From: Agapanthus africanus
Lineage: Eukaryota > Streptophyta > Magnoliopsida > Asparagales > Amaryllidaceae
Direction of reading: 5' to 3'
NCBI GenBank assembly: GCA_030015575.1
Contig: CM057338.1
Coordinates: 832,404,353-832,468,352 of the forward strand
DNA: 64,000 bases
In this document: piece after piece, positions 35,125-47,168 of the stretch
Numbering within the stretch: the stretch's first letter is position 1
How the letters are laid out: every line of letters starts with the position of its first letter
Made by a program: the position numbers and the translations under genes
The notes under the pieces: model-generated
Told to the model about the DNA's origin: nothing
The model's database searches: none
The model's input: only the letters and a program-made list of their open reading frames with translations

Positions 35125-36770
35125 TCGAGAATCTCGAAGGGACCCACAAATCTGGGACTAAGCTTTCCTTTTCGCCCAAATCTCATCACGCCCTTCATCG
35201 GTGAGACCCTCAGAAAAACATGATCGCCAACTGCGAACTCTAGTCTACGACGGTGCCTGTCTGCATACGATTTCTGCCTGCTCTGAGCCGCTCTCATCCG
35301 ATCTCGAATCAACAGTACTTTCTCGGTCGTCTCCTGCACGATCTGCGGCCCCAAAATACTGCTCTCGCTCAGCTCAGTCCAACAGACGGGCGATCTACAT
35401 CTCCTCCCATACAAGGCCTCGAAAGGTGCCATCTGAATAGTATCCTGAAAGCTGTTGTTGTAGGAGAACTCCACTAATGGTAAATGATGATCCCAGCTAC
35501 CACCAAAGTCCAAGACGCACGCTCGGAGCATGTCCTTGAGAGTCTGAATAGTCAGCTCTGACTGGCCGTCGGTTTGGCGATGAAATGTTGTGCTGAAACT
35601 CAAACGGGTACCCAATGCCTCCTGAAGTCTCTGCCATAGCCGGCTGGTAAACTGGGTGCATCGGTCTGACACGATACAAGTCGGCACGCCATGCAACCGC
35701 ACGATCTCGTCGATGTAAATCCGGATATACTGAGCAAAACTGAAAGTGGTCTTCACTGGCAGGAAGTGAGCTGCTTTCATCAACCGATCCACGATCACCC
35801 AAATGGAGTCGTACCCTCGACTGGTCCTGGGTAGACCCACAACGAAGTCCATAGAAATCTGCTCCCATTTCCACTCCGGAATGGGCAAAGGCTGCAACTC
35901 TCCCGCTGGCCTCTGGTGCTCGGCCTTGACTTGCTGATAAGTCAGGCATCTCGACACGAAGTCTGTGACGTCCCTCTTCATCCCGTCCCACCAATAGACA
36001 TCTCTCATATCGCGGTACATCTTGGTGGAACCCGGATGAACGCTGTATGTCGATCTATGCGCCTCCTCAACAATCTCACGGCGCAGTCCCTCAGAATCTG
36101 GTACGCACAATCGAGTCCCAAATCGCAGTACTCCCTGATCATCGATCACGAACTCGGAATCTCTGCCCTGCCTAATCTGCTCCATGATCTCTGAAAGACG
36201 GTCATCACTGGGCTGTGCCTCTCGAATACGGTCAAATAACTGCGGACATGCACGAACATGCGCAAGCTGCCCCCCTGTCTGAGTGAACTCGAACTCAACC
36301 CGGCTGTCGTATAAAATCTGCCAATCTGCTGACGACTGCCTCTGTACTGCGCGCAAACAAGATAGACTACCCCCGGGCCTCCTGCTCAAAGCATCCGCCA
36401 CTACATTAGCCTTGCCCGGGTGATACAAAATCTCGCAGTCGTAGTCCTTTACTAGTTCCATCCAACGGCGTTGTCTCAGATTCAGGTCTCGCTGCTGAAA
36501 TATATACTTCAAGCTCTTGTGATCGGTGAATATCTGGTATGACTCACCGTACAGGTAATGTCGCCAGATCTTAAGTGCAAAGACCACTGCAGCCATCTCC
36601 AAATCGTGAGTGGGGTAGTTCTGTTCATGTTTCTTCAACTGTCGTGAAGCATACGCGATCACCCTGTCATGCTGCATCAATACGCACCCTAGCCCCACTC
36701 GTGAAGCGTCACAATAGACCACAAATCCGCCTGATCCTGAAGGCAATGATAACACCGGCGCCGTAGTCAA
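34956..36770 (-). pseudogene. RNase H and integrase of element D
   Basis: One open frame of 604 codons. The RNase H part (residues about 10-130) has [25 protein letters not shown] and ADALSRRP. The zinc-binding region (about 225-285) has [10 protein letters not shown] and then CLTYQQ, where the second Cys of the HHCC motif is Tyr. The catalytic core has [19 protein letters not shown] and [10 protein letters not shown] (two Asp and one Glu present). [12 protein letters not shown] and [16 protein letters not shown] follow. It joins to RT upstream only through a frameshift near 36770. The Cys-to-Tyr change fits a G-to-A mutation. Confidence 0.9.
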
Positions 36771-38025
36771 ACAAAGTCCGTAGCTGCTGAAAACTGTGCT
36801 TGCACTCCTCCGTCCAATCGAAAGGAACTCCCTTCCGGGTCAATCCGGTCAAAGGTGCAGCAATACGGGAGAAATCCTGAACAAATCGCCTGTAGTAGCC
36901 AGCCAGGCCTAGGAAACTGCGGATCTTCGTAACTGATGTCGGTCTGGGCTACTGCTGAACGGCCTCGATCTTCTTCGGGTCTACACATATGCCATCTCTC
37001 GTAATCACGTGACCCAAGAAACCAACGCTGTCTAGTCAGAATGCACACTTGGAGAACTTCGCGAACAACTGGTGCTCCCTCAAGGTCTGTAATGTGATCC
37101 GCAAGTGCTGCTCGTGCTCCTCTCAGCTCCGGGAATACTCCAAAATATCATCAATAAACACTATGATGAACAAGTCGAGATACGGCCTGAATATACGGTT
37201 CATCAAATCCATGAATGCTGCTGGGGAGTTGGTGAGTCCGAACGACATCACCAAAAACTCATAGTGGTCGTAGCGCGTGCAGAAAGCTGTCCTCGGTATA
37301 TCCTCCTGTCGAACTCGTAGCTGATGGTATCCTGATCGCAAGTCGATCCTCGAGAAATATCCTGCCCCCTGAAGCTGGTCGAACAAATTTTCGATACGTG
37401 GTAAGGGATACCTGTTCCGTACGGTAACTTTGTTCAGCTGGCGGTAGTCGATACACAAACGTAAACTTCCGTCTTTCTTCTTGACGAATAGGACAGGAGC
37501 ACCCCATGGAGAAACGCTAGGTCGAATAAGCCCTTTATCTAACAAATCTTGCAGCTGAACCTTCAACTCTCTAAGCTCCGTCGGGGCCATCCGATAAGGC
37601 GGTATAGAAATAGGCCCCGAGCCGGGAATCAAGTCAATGCAGAACTCAACATCGCGCTCAGGCGGTAACCTAGGAAGCTCGTCAGGGAAAACATCAGGGA
37701 ACTCACATAAAATCGGAACCTGGTCCAATGGAACATCTGTAGCTCTAGTATCGCAAACATAGGCTAGAAATCCCCGACATCCCTTCCTCAACAGCTGTCC
37801 AGCGCGAAGAGAAGAAATCAATATGTGAGGGGCGGCACCACGGTCCCCCTACACAACAAAAGCCGGCTCGTCGGGAAAACAAAATCTAACTGTCTTCTCA
37901 CGGCAGTCCACCGACGCATAGCACGTGGCTAACCAATCCATGCCCAAAAGAACGTCGAAGTCCAACATCTCAAGAAGGATCAAGTCGACAGGCAACTCTC
38001 TCTCGCCAATACGGACAACACAGGA
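36771..38025 (-). pseudogene. Reverse transcriptase of element D (broken)
   Basis: The longest open part, 37123-37821, contains [70 protein letters not shown] and the catalytic FIDDIL motif. In-frame stops lie at about 37849 (TAG), 37123 (TGA), 37036 (TGA) and 36949 (TAG). Each is one C-to-T or G-to-A change from an Arg, Gln or Trp codon. The protease-to-RT linker (37852-38025) includes GMDWLATCYA, typical of the region after Ty3/gypsy protease. Confidence 0.9.
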
Positions 38026-39510
38026 TCAGAACACGTGCCTAGCAACAAACGACTCTCCCACAGGAGTGGTCACAACAAGAGGCTGATCAAGCAAACCGGA
38101 CTCTCTACCCAAACTCGGCACGAAGTGTATGGAAACGTACGAGTGCGTGGATCCGGGATCAAACAACACGTGTGCGTCAACAGAACATACTGATAGGGTA
38201 CCTGTCACTACGGCATTGGATGCCTGTGCATCCTGCGGCGTCAAAGCAAATACTCGGGCCTGACCCCCACCAATAGCTGGCTGTCCTCGGCCTCGGCCTC
38301 CTCGTCCTCTCTGGATCAGACCGCCACGTCCACGGCTTCTGGGTGCATCAAACTGACGTGGAGCATCGCCTGTGGTAGAAAGTAGAGCTCTCTGAGGAGG
38401 AGGAGGTGAAGGTGGTAAGGTCACATGTGGAACTGTCGCCGCTCCCTGTCGTCTCATCGGATAGTCTCTGATACGATGGTGCGGACTCCCGCACCCATAA
38501 CATCCTGGAGATGCCTGCTGCCCCGACGGATATGAACCATATAACTGACCCCACCCAACTCCTCTGCCGGCACCATCTCTCGCAAAGAATCTGGCACGAT
38601 ACCTCTGAGCTGGCACATCGGTACGAATCCTCTTCGGCCCAGAAACAGCCGAAGTCGCTGAAATGTGTGCCTCCATCCGTAATGCCGTGTCCATAGCAGC
38701 TGAATAAGTGTCGAAGTGTTGGGCGCCGACGGCAAGAAATAGCTGGGTGTCAAGTCCCTGTACGAACCTCTTCACTCTTTTTTCTTCAGTATCCACCAAA
38801 TACGGAGCATATTTGGACAACTGCGTGAACTGGACATCGTACTCAGACACCGTCATCCCGGGGGTCTTGATCAAAGCTTCAAAACTACGAGCTCTAGCGT
38901 CACGAATGCTCTCTGGGAGGAAACGAGCTAGAAATACCGCTGTGAACTCGGCCCAAGTCATAGGAGGTAGACCTGCAGCTCGACCTCTCACGACTGACTC
39001 CCACCATGTCTGCGCGAGGCCCTCTAGATGGAAACTCGCAAGCTCCACCCATCGATCGTCAGAACATCTGAGCGAACGGCAAATCCTGGCTAAACTGTCA
39101 AGGAATGTCTGCGGATCCTCTGCTGCATCGGTGCCCGTGAAGACTGGAGGTCTTAGCCTCATGAAATCCTGTAGCGATACTGGGATAGCCACGGTAGTAG
39201 TAGTAGGAGCAGCTGTCTGGGCAGCAGGTACCATGGTAGTCTGTGATGTGGTAGGTGCGTCCTCCAATCTCGGTACACGACTGGCCGCTACTAAGGATCC
39301 CACCATCTGTCGTAACTCCTGTATACCTCCCATCATCTGTCGTAGCTCCTCCATACCAGACTCTAGCCTGTCCATGCGGCCTGGGGAATGTGGATCAATC
39401 TGTCCCTGAGGCGTAGGTATACCACCCTGCTCGGTCCTCGTCTCGGACGAGCCTGCTCGGATCTCATCTCGGGCGGCAGCCCTCTGCGCTCTCGTAGCCT
39501 TCGGCGGCAT
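38026..39510 (-). CDS. Gag and start of protease, element D
   Basis: 494 codons from the ATG at 39510 (MPPKATRAQRAAAR). The gag domain (about residues 115-270) has FMRLRPPVFTGTDAAEDPQ, the WWESVVRG block and FVQGLD. An imperfect zinc knuckle (CYGCGSPHHRIRDY) near residue 340 has lost its last Cys. A Gly/Arg-rich region follows (RGRGGRGRGQ). The protease motif LFDPGSTHSYVS, near residue 455, has Asp-Pro-Gly in place of the usual Asp-Ser-Gly. The frame ends at a TGA within protease. A 233-codon ORF on the opposite strand (38708-39409) is a shadow. Confidence 0.88.
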   Translation of the reverse strand: MPPKATRAQRAAARDEIRAGSSETRTEQGGIPTPQGQIDPHSPGRMDRLESGMEELRQMMGGIQELRQMVGSLVAASRVPRLEDAPTTSQTTMVPAAQTAAPTTTTVAIPVSLQDFMRLRPPVFTGTDAAEDPQTFLDSLARICRSLRCSDDRWVELASFHLEGLAQTWWESVVRGRAAGLPPMTWAEFTAVFLARFLPESIRDARARSFEALIKTPGMTVSEYDVQFTQLSKYAPYLVDTEEKRVKRFVQGLDTQLFLAVGAQHFDTYSAAMDTALRMEAHISATSAVSGPKRIRTDVPAQRYRARFFARDGAGRGVGWGQLYGSYPSGQQASPGCYGCGSPHHRIRDYPMRRQGAATVPHVTLPPSPPPPQRALLSTTGDAPRQFDAPRSRGRGGLIQRGRGGRGRGQPAIGGGQARVFALTPQDAQASNAVVTGTLSVCSVDAHVLFDPGSTHSYVSIHFVPSLGRESGLLDQPLVVTTPVGESFVARHVF

Positions 39511-39730
39511 AGTGGCTGGTACAGGAAACAGGATAATAAGAACAATGCAATAGAATCATAGGATACATGGAATTGAAGAAGGAATTTTCAAGCAAGTATA
39601 TCCTAAAGTCACTTAGGCGGAGTACCGTATAGCAAGTATGCCGCGGACATACACACACTACGTTACCCTGCTTAAGTCACTTACTCCATCTACCAAGGGT
39701 CATCCTACACTCAGAAAGGTAAAACCTATC
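39511..39730 (-). other. Leader of element D
   Basis: Short untranslated region between the PBS and gag. No other feature is seen. Confidence 0.6.
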
Positions 39731-39746
39731 GCTCCGATACCAACTT
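39731..39746 (-). other. Primer-binding site of element D
   Basis: On the minus strand AAGTTGGTATCGGAGC abuts the LTR. The core TGGTATCGGAGC differs by one base from the initiator-Met type found in element A, with the same 4-nt offset. Confidence 0.85.
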
Positions 39747-42700
39747 TGCCACGACCCGCAGGGTACGGAACGTGACTGACACTTAAGTTACGAAACGTCT
39801 CAAGGCGTCCGTAAAATAAGTAAGCCCAAGCCCAGAAATCAAAACCCGATTAAGAAAATAGAGTGAAAGAAAACCAATTTATTGAAAGCGATTCAATCCA
39901 TTAAGTCACATCAAGCTTTTTAAAAGCAACATCCCTTTTTCCAAAAATTCCGGAAGAGTCTCCTCTGTAAAACGGGTACAAACTGGAGTATAAATGAATA
40001 ACAAGGAATATGGCATCCCCAAGCGGGAGCTAGCTCTTCACCCCAAGGCGGTCACAAATCCCACTCAATGTAAAACAGCAAAGTGCAGAAATAAGCATAA
40101 GAAGCATAAGTAAAATATCATGTCGACTCAAGTAAGCTCGACCCCAAAATACAGCATAAAAGTCCACAAATCACACAGTCTCGTCTCTAGGTCAATATAC
40201 AACAATACAAATAACAGGTACAGCTGATACAGTAGATGGAGTACTCTAGATACAATAAATAAACAAGGTAGTACAAAATGATAACATAACCCACCTACGA
40301 GCAAAAGCCTCGAGTCCAGGCAAAAGAAGCTAGTGCGCCCGCTGCTACTGTGCTGACGGAGCGGACCTGCAAAAAGGCTGTGGCACAACGGGGGTGAGTT
40401 GCCAACTCGTGAGTAATAAATAACATCTATAGAGGCTATCGCAAGCATGCACGCAAGTATACTAGCATCTACAATATAGATAAGGCAGGGTATACTAGCA
40501 GGTATGTATTCAACATGAATGTACTAGCAGATATGTATGCAATATGAATCAACTCGTGATCTGAATGTGTAAGCATAAGAAATCATATTTTTCTTTTAGG
40601 AATCTCTTTTGAAATATCAGCACAATACCAATAGAATCAACAAGAATCTGTGTCCAGCATCGATACCTCAAAACTGTCTCAATCTCATGTATCCATGTCA
40701 CAGTATCTCTGGCCTCAGCCGTCCGGCTGACCCATCTCAAATATCAATATCTCATCATCTCGCGGCCACGGTCGGTATCCTCTGGATATCCGCCATGCCA
40801 AAAAGTCACCGGTAGGTAGTGCTCCCCTGCCAGGCTCAACGCCATCCTCTGTGACCTTCTCGCCCCGGGGTACCTCACCGGGCCCACCATGTACCCGAGA
40901 CGATTCGTCCAACTCTTCGAAACGGGTCTCGAAAACCACAGCAAACTCATGGTGGAAGACACTTACATCACTAGAAAACCGCAACTTTGCATATTTTAAA
41001 AGAGGTAATAAGTTTAGAAGTTCTTGCGGCTTTCCCCCTAAATCCAGAAATATCATAAAATCTTAAGAAATCATCATGAGTGCATATGTCAATGATAATG
41101 AATGCATATAGTATCAATGTTCAAGTTGCAATGTATGATTAATAGACTAGGCATGAACAAATGATGTAATGAGATACATGCACATGAATAGCAATTCTAC
41201 AATTTTATTTTAAGGATTTAATGCAATAGCACAGGTTTAAGCATCAATATGGTGACAATGTTCTAGATTATAAGTTATCTAGTGTCGTGGCATGGCAATT
41301 ACCAGGGCGTGTGTGTATGCATGAATAGTGCTCGTGCTGCATATAAAATCCCTGACAATGGTGCAGGTGTCCTATAGAATGGGTTCGCATATGTATGTCA
41401 GTATAAAGCATGGATGTAGCAAGATGTTACGCAAGCATTTACTCATAATTACTAATATCACTAGAAATCTTTAAACTACTTAAACTATCGGGAAACTTGC
41501 GCCATCCAAACGATAGTCCCCCGTAGATGTTACATCTACTCACCCGTAATCTCGCGCTAGGTGTGTCCGACCACCTGCTTTCCTTTCTCCACGGCGCTCG
41601 AAGTTCCCGCCGGCAAACCTAGAATTTACAAAAAGTCACATACATACGGCAAATCCTACAAAAACGTGATATGTCGATCGAAAGAATAACTCGTGTGTGA
41701 AACTAAACGCGCGTGCACTCGATACGTCGCGACGTGCGTAAACTCACCAGAAACCAACCCGACACGCTGTGTCGCGCCGCGCACCACAGAACCACATAGA
41801 TCACACACGTGTCGCACAAGTTAAAAAACATCGAAAAAGGGTTTAATGCTCCAGATTTTGACTCGAGTCAAAACAGAAAAAGTTGCACAAACCAAAACCC
41901 CTAACTATACAGCAGACCCCTACACACCAAAACCCAACACCCAAACCCTCCTTATGGCCGCAATTTGCGGCCAGATCTATTAAATCGGCGGCCAGGAATG
42001 GGAGAGGGGTCCCCGTGCTTTGTGTGTGTGTCTGACATGGTCACCATGCTACAGTTTTCACAACTTTTTCCTGAATGGCTCGGGTCAAGAGCAGATTCCA
42101 GAAAGGCTAAAAAGTCCACTTTAAACGCTAAATTACACCAAATCGAAATAATCGGGTATTTTTGTGAAATCTGGGGTAGATGTAGGGTTAACCGGTCTTA
42201 ACAGCACCTAGTAAGGCTACACTAATAATCACAACCATCACTTTGCCAAATCTCACTTAAATTACCAAAAACAGGCACTAAATCATATAATAAACACTAA
42301 ACTAAACTAAATAACCATATCCTAGCAAAGTAAGAAGTTAGGTTAAGGGATTATACCTCTAGGGATCCTAGGATGTAAGAGAAGAGAAGAAGGAGAAGTG
42401 TGTTACTGCTGCTGGGGTGTTGCTGCTACTGCTAAGATGCTGCTGTTGTTGTTGTTTTGTTGCTGTTGCTGCTGTTTTTGTGGTTGTTTTTATTGCTGTT
42501 GCTGCTGCTGTCAAGGCTGTTGCTGCTGTTGTTTTTATGGTGTTGTGTGAGAGTGAGAGGGAGAGATGTGAGTGAGATGAGTGTGAGAGAAAAGCAATGT
42601 TTTTTGAAATAAAATGGAGTCAACCCCCTCACCCTCTCTCTTCATTAAATGCTAAGCATGCCCAAACCATCATGGCCTCTCTCTCACCTACCCACTAGTC

Positions 42701-42972
42701 AACCCCTAACACTAATTCAAATTTTAAAACTAAAACCCTTAATTAATACCAATTAACTTAACTAAAATGTTAACCCACCATGCTTATCTAAACATGGTTA
42801 AATCCTAGACTTAACCCAAGTTAACATGCACAAATGTGTGCAGTCCAGATAAAATTCTAATAAAATAATTATAAAACCAGATAAATTATTTAAAAACCAT
42901 TTTGGTAAACTTTTTACCGAAAACCCCACATTAACACCCAATTACCACTAAACACAAATCTAAGGTGATAGA
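39747..42972 (-). repeat. 5' LTR of element D
   Basis: 3226 bp, matching 31534-34760. Its outer end reads GATAGA where the partner has GTTACA. Confidence 0.92.
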
Positions 42973-42977
42973 ATACC
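42973..42977. repeat. Target-site duplication of element D, right copy
   Basis: ATACC, matching 31529-31533. Confidence 0.88.
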
Positions 42978-42990
42978 TCTTTAAAAAGGT

Positions 42991-43613
42991 AGAGAATTCA
43001 ATTCTCAAAGGAGACTAGTTCTCCATAGGAGCTTGCTCCCACATAATGCGCATTTGCGCAAGCGCCACGTGCGCCACGTGCAATGCACGTGCGCCCGTCA
43101 CATGCGTGCCACGTGCAACGCACGTGTGACAAACACGTGCAACGCACGTTAGAGAATTCAATTCTCAAAGGAGACTAGTTCTCCATAGGAGCTTGCTCCC
43201 CCCATAATGCGCATATGCGCAAGCGCCATGTGGGCCGCGTGCAATGCAGGTGCACCCGCCACATACGCGCCACGTGCAACGCACGTGTGCCAAACACGTG
43301 CAACGCACGTGAGAGAATTCAATTCTCAAAGGAGATTAGTTCTCCATAGGAGCTTGCTCCCCCCCATAATGCGCATATGCGTAAGCGCCATGTGCGCTAC
43401 GTGCAATGCATGTGCGCTCGCCACGTGCGCTCGCCACGTGCGCACCACGTGCGAGGATTCAATCCTCAAAAGACCTTAGTGCTCCAAGTTAGGGCCATAG
43501 CTGCCCCCCATAATGCGCATATGCGCAAGCTCCATATGCGCTACGTGCAAACATGTGCGCCCAACACGTGCGACGCACGTGCGCCCAACCCGTGCGACGC
43601 ACGTGCGTGAACA
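42991..43613. repeat. Four tandem repeats of about 160 bp built from palindromes
   Basis: Units start near 42991, 43151, 43312 and 43453. Each holds a run of inverted repeats: GAGAATTCAATTCTC (GAGGATTCAATCCTC in unit 4), GGAGCTTGCTCC, TGCGCATATGCGCA and several CACGTG boxes. The first-to-second and second-to-third periods are 160 and 161 bp. Unit 4 is diverged but keeps the first hairpin by paired changes (AGAATT to AGGATT and AATTCT to AATCCT). Confidence 0.85.
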
Positions 43614-43843
43614 CAAAGAAACCTTTTTCAGCAGCGAGAAACTTAAGCTCCAGCCTGTTCTTCCCCCCTGATGAGTGGAACATGCTTCAAAGGGTACATC
43701 CCTCCACACCTTCGATATATGGCGCTGTAATCTCTCAGTGTTGTCGGAGAGGTGGTGGGTCCCAACGACCAATGATCCTTCTTTCCAAAATAAAAAAAAG
43801 AAAGAAGAAATAGAGAGGAACACCCCCCCAAGCTTTGAGAAAT

Positions 43844-45096
43844 TTCAAGGAAAAGAGCAAGCTCTGAGAAGAACAACTTTTTTTCAAGGTAAAAACAGAG
43901 AGATAAAAAACATCTCATCAGAGAAGAAGAACATAGTTCTTTTTCAGATCATAGATCTATAAGACAGAGGTCTTTCATAAAAAGAGATCATAGCATCTCA
44001 TCATAAAAAGGAGGGAGAAGAATTTCATTCTCTTCAGATCATAGATCTACAAAGACAAAGTCTTTCACAAAAAAATAGAAGAGATTGCAACATCTCCTAT
44101 AAAAATAAGAACTTTGTTCTTAGAACCATGAGACAAAGTCTTTTGTAAGCGAGAACTTATTTCTCAGATCACAAAATTGACCAAGAGCGCTCTGCGCTCA
44201 TTGTCTGGCGCTCAGCGCCAAGCGCGCCACGTGCTCCTCATGTGTGCGCTACTTCATAAGAAGCGCCTTAGCGCTCCAAATCTGGTGACCAGCGCCAAGT
44301 GCGCCATGTGCTCCTCACGTGTGCGTTACTTAACAGAAGCGCTCTGCGCACATTGACTGGCGCACAGCGCTACGTGCTCCTCACATGTGTGCTACTTAAC
44401 AGAAGCGCTCTGTGCTCATTGACTGGCACTCAGCGCCAAGCGGGCCACGTGCTCCTCACGTATGCGCTACTTAACAGAAGTGCTCTGCGCTCATTGACTG
44501 GCGCTCAGCGCCAAGCGCACCACGTGCTCCTCACATGGGCGCTAAGAGAACATAAAGTGTTCTTTAAATAAAAGCCTAAGAACCATAATGAATGCTCAGC
44601 ACTCAATAAAAGACAAAATGTTGTCGGGACCAATGCTCAGCATTGTTAAATGAAAAAGGACTGATCCTAATTAAATGTCCAACATTTTAACCGAATGGGC
44701 CGAGCCCAAGTTGGCCATAGATCTCTGCTTCAGATTAATTGAGCCCATATGCTCATAAATCTTTGATCTTAATCCCAAATTGGACTACAGATCTCTCAAC
44801 CAATATTGGTTCAAGAGTACATCTCTTCACCTGATATGTGTCGTTGTAATCCTTCAACGCCTTCAGAGAGGTGATGGGTCCCGACAACCAGACATTCCAC
44901 GAACTGTGGGGTCCTTAAACTCATGGACTATGATGTCCTTATACTTTACAGACTAAGATGTTTCAAAACTACCACGGACTGTGGGGTCCTTAAACTCATG
45001 GACTATGATGTCCTTAAACTTTACAGACTATGATATATCCAAACTACCATGGACTGTGAGGTCCTTAAGCTCATAGACTATGATGTCTTTAAACTT
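43844..45096 (+). repeat. Hairpin array in LTR of element E, first part
   Basis: Consecutive short inverted repeats with 3-6 nt loops. Examples are AGAACATAGTTCT (43928), AGATCATAGATCT (43946), AAAGACAAAGTCTTT (44051), GAGATTGCAACATCTC (44081), TGGCGCTCAGCGCCA (44206), CAATGCTCAGCATTG (44631), AAATGTCCAACATTT (44673) and TGGGCCGAGCCCA (44696). The equivalent stretch of F has its own set. No ORF is supported. Confidence 0.8.
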
Positions 45097-45101
45097 TATA
45101 G
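45097..45101. repeat. Target-site duplication of solo LTR G, left copy
   Basis: TATAG, repeated at 47164-47168. Confidence 0.88.
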
Positions 45102-47163
45102 TGTAGGGTTTCCTTATCACCTCATATAGGGTTTAGAAGCATCACACATGCTACAATTTAAATTTTAAGAGGTGCTAAGCAAACTTAACTAGGAATCGAA
45201 CTAGAATTATTGAGAAATAATTAATAGTATCACATATAAAAGATTATCTATCACTAAGTGGAGAGACTACAACCTTTGTAGACCTCCTAGGGTGACTCCT
45301 TAGATCTCCTTTGGTTTGGAACGGCTCGCTTGAACGCTTCCAAGTCCACGACGATCCACCCGAAATCCTTTGCTCAAAGCTTGTTGCTTCACTTGATCTA
45401 TGAAATCCTTGAAGCAAACACCCTACACAAAAGAGCTAGAGATGTGTAGGATGATGAAGTGGTTTATGTTCTCACTTGAAACCCTTTATTTCTTTCAACC
45501 TCACTCAATTTTTCAACTCAAGAGAGAGCTAGAGAGAGGAAGATGAAGATGGCAATTATTTTCTTTGGATGAATAATAATGTCTCATAATAATGAGAGAG
45601 AGAGAGAGAGATAAATATCAAAACACAAACTATGGTTAGTATAAATATCTAGATATTTTGTGATGAGTTAAAAAGCAAAGGAAATTAACCAAGGTTAAGT
45701 CAATGGTCAACCAAGGAAGTGTGTAGAAACAATGAGTCATTTGTAAAGAAATGAGTCATTAAGTTAATTTCCTTTATCTTTAAGTTAAAACAAATATATA
45801 TATATATATGAACCATGTGAGTCTTGCATTGCCATCTTTGTTGTATCATCAACCATGATACAAATGCATGTATGTATGTGTGTATGCACATCAACATGTA
45901 CATATACATGCATGCATCCATCATAAGAAAAGGATTTAAATAAATGAGATAAAAGTCAATATTAAATCAACACTTGATTTAATAAACCGGTCATATCTCA
46001 TACGATCTGACTAATATAAAACGCCCGATTAAAATACGGTATCATATACACGTATTTAATCGAGCTCCCGCACATATCTCATATGCGCACCACATCGTTT
46101 CGCCTGAGCCAGGAAACTTCTGTGTGGGACTCTAAGACTCGTCAATACGCCAGCAGTATGTGATGATCATATCAAACACCTGCAAGCCGCAAGCGGTCAG
46201 CTAAACGTAACGGCCACCCGGGTATTGAGCGATCAGAAAAAGAACAACCGAACCTGTCAAAACTCCCATCAATCCAACTGGCAACACTTACCGTACAGTC
46301 CGGTCTCTTCATCAAATATGCTGCATATTGAGTCTAGGGATGGAATCGTCGACCCCAATAACTCAATAAGTCATGCCGGTATATGGTCTACAACAGATCG
46401 AGAAACTACTGATAACACTTATCAGTAATATCTCAGCAGCCCTGGCCAGGGACATCCTGTTATAGCCAATCGTGCACAGCACAGCATCAACCCCCAATAC
46501 CGGGAGAGACGAAACCCCTTCTATCGCTCATTGCCTCCATATGCCTCGGGATTGTACCCAAAATCCACCTGTTTGTACGACTCCTTAGAGCTGTAGTAGG
46601 GTGGAGATCAAAGTACAATGGGAGGACACACAAGACTCTATGGCGATCTCGGGTCTACAGACTAACCTGTACCAGTGTCACCTGAGAACTGCTATCCGAC
46701 GTATGATATAATACCATATAGGAGTTCTCGGTGAGTCCGTTCAGTAGAACCATTCTCACTGAGCACCCGTATATAATCTTTGGTGTCAACACACCAGACG
46801 GATATGGGATCATCCATCGCCCATCATATGGAACAAGAATAGTATACGCTAGTCTACACTGGAATATCGATGCCCTGTCTCGATATACCTGTGACTAGGA
46901 ACATTTCAAGGATATGCTTATAAACTACAGGTGTCCCACTAGTATGATCTACATCATAATCCCAGTAGTCAAGCCAATATCCTTAGGGCTTTATCAACAT
47001 GTACCAAATGAATAAAAACATGATCAAGTGAATATATGATAAAGAGAAACCAGATAGCATACTATCATGTCGAGCAAGACTGTCCTCTAAATAAATATAT
47101 ATATATACACTTCAGTACATACACTATCACATAATGGCCTCTAGGGCATACATATATCCTACA
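45102..47163 (-). mobile_element. Element G: solo Angela-type LTR
   Basis: 2062 bp. On the minus strand it starts TGTAGGATATATGTATGCCC and continues CTAGAGGCCATTATGTG, as in element C. No internal sequence accompanies it, and it is flanked by TATAG. Recombination between LTRs of a full element is the usual source. It interrupts the GGAC...GTCC repeat of the LTR of element E. Contains a GA microsatellite (45594-45611) and a hairpin at 46026-46062. Confidence 0.9.
46026..46062. repeat. LTR hairpin of solo LTR G
   Basis: CGATTAAAATACG, 12-nt loop, CGTATTTAATCG: a 12-bp stem with one bulged A. Corresponds in position to hairpins of other sequence in the LTRs of C and H. Confidence 0.7.
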
Positions 47164-47168
47164 TATAG
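47164..47168. repeat. Target-site duplication of solo LTR G, right copy
   Basis: TATAG, matching 45097-45101. Confidence 0.88.

Larger units (their letters stand above)
31534..42972 (-). mobile_element. Element D: Tekay-lineage chromovirus (Ty3/gypsy)
   Basis: LTRs 31534-34760 and 39747-42972 (3.23 kb). On the minus strand the order is PBS, gag, protease, RT, RNase H, integrase, chromodomain. The C-terminal chromodomain-like tail and long LTRs place it in the Tekay/Del group. At least four in-frame stops and two frameshifts break pol, so it is inactive. It lies between ATACC duplications just downstream of the snRNA-type TATA box. Confidence 0.92.

Noticed and set aside
35201..35477. Plus-strand ORFs of 74-79 codons
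   Set aside because: They overlap the integrase frame of element D on the other strand.
38708..39409. 233-codon plus-strand ORF
   Set aside because: It lies wholly opposite the gag frame of element D and shows no domain; it is a shadow of that gene.
42973..42990. Start of a U2 snRNA gene (ATACCT) after the USE promoter
   Set aside because: Only the first six bases agree, and five of them are the target-site duplication; the following sequence does not match U2 or other snRNAs I know.
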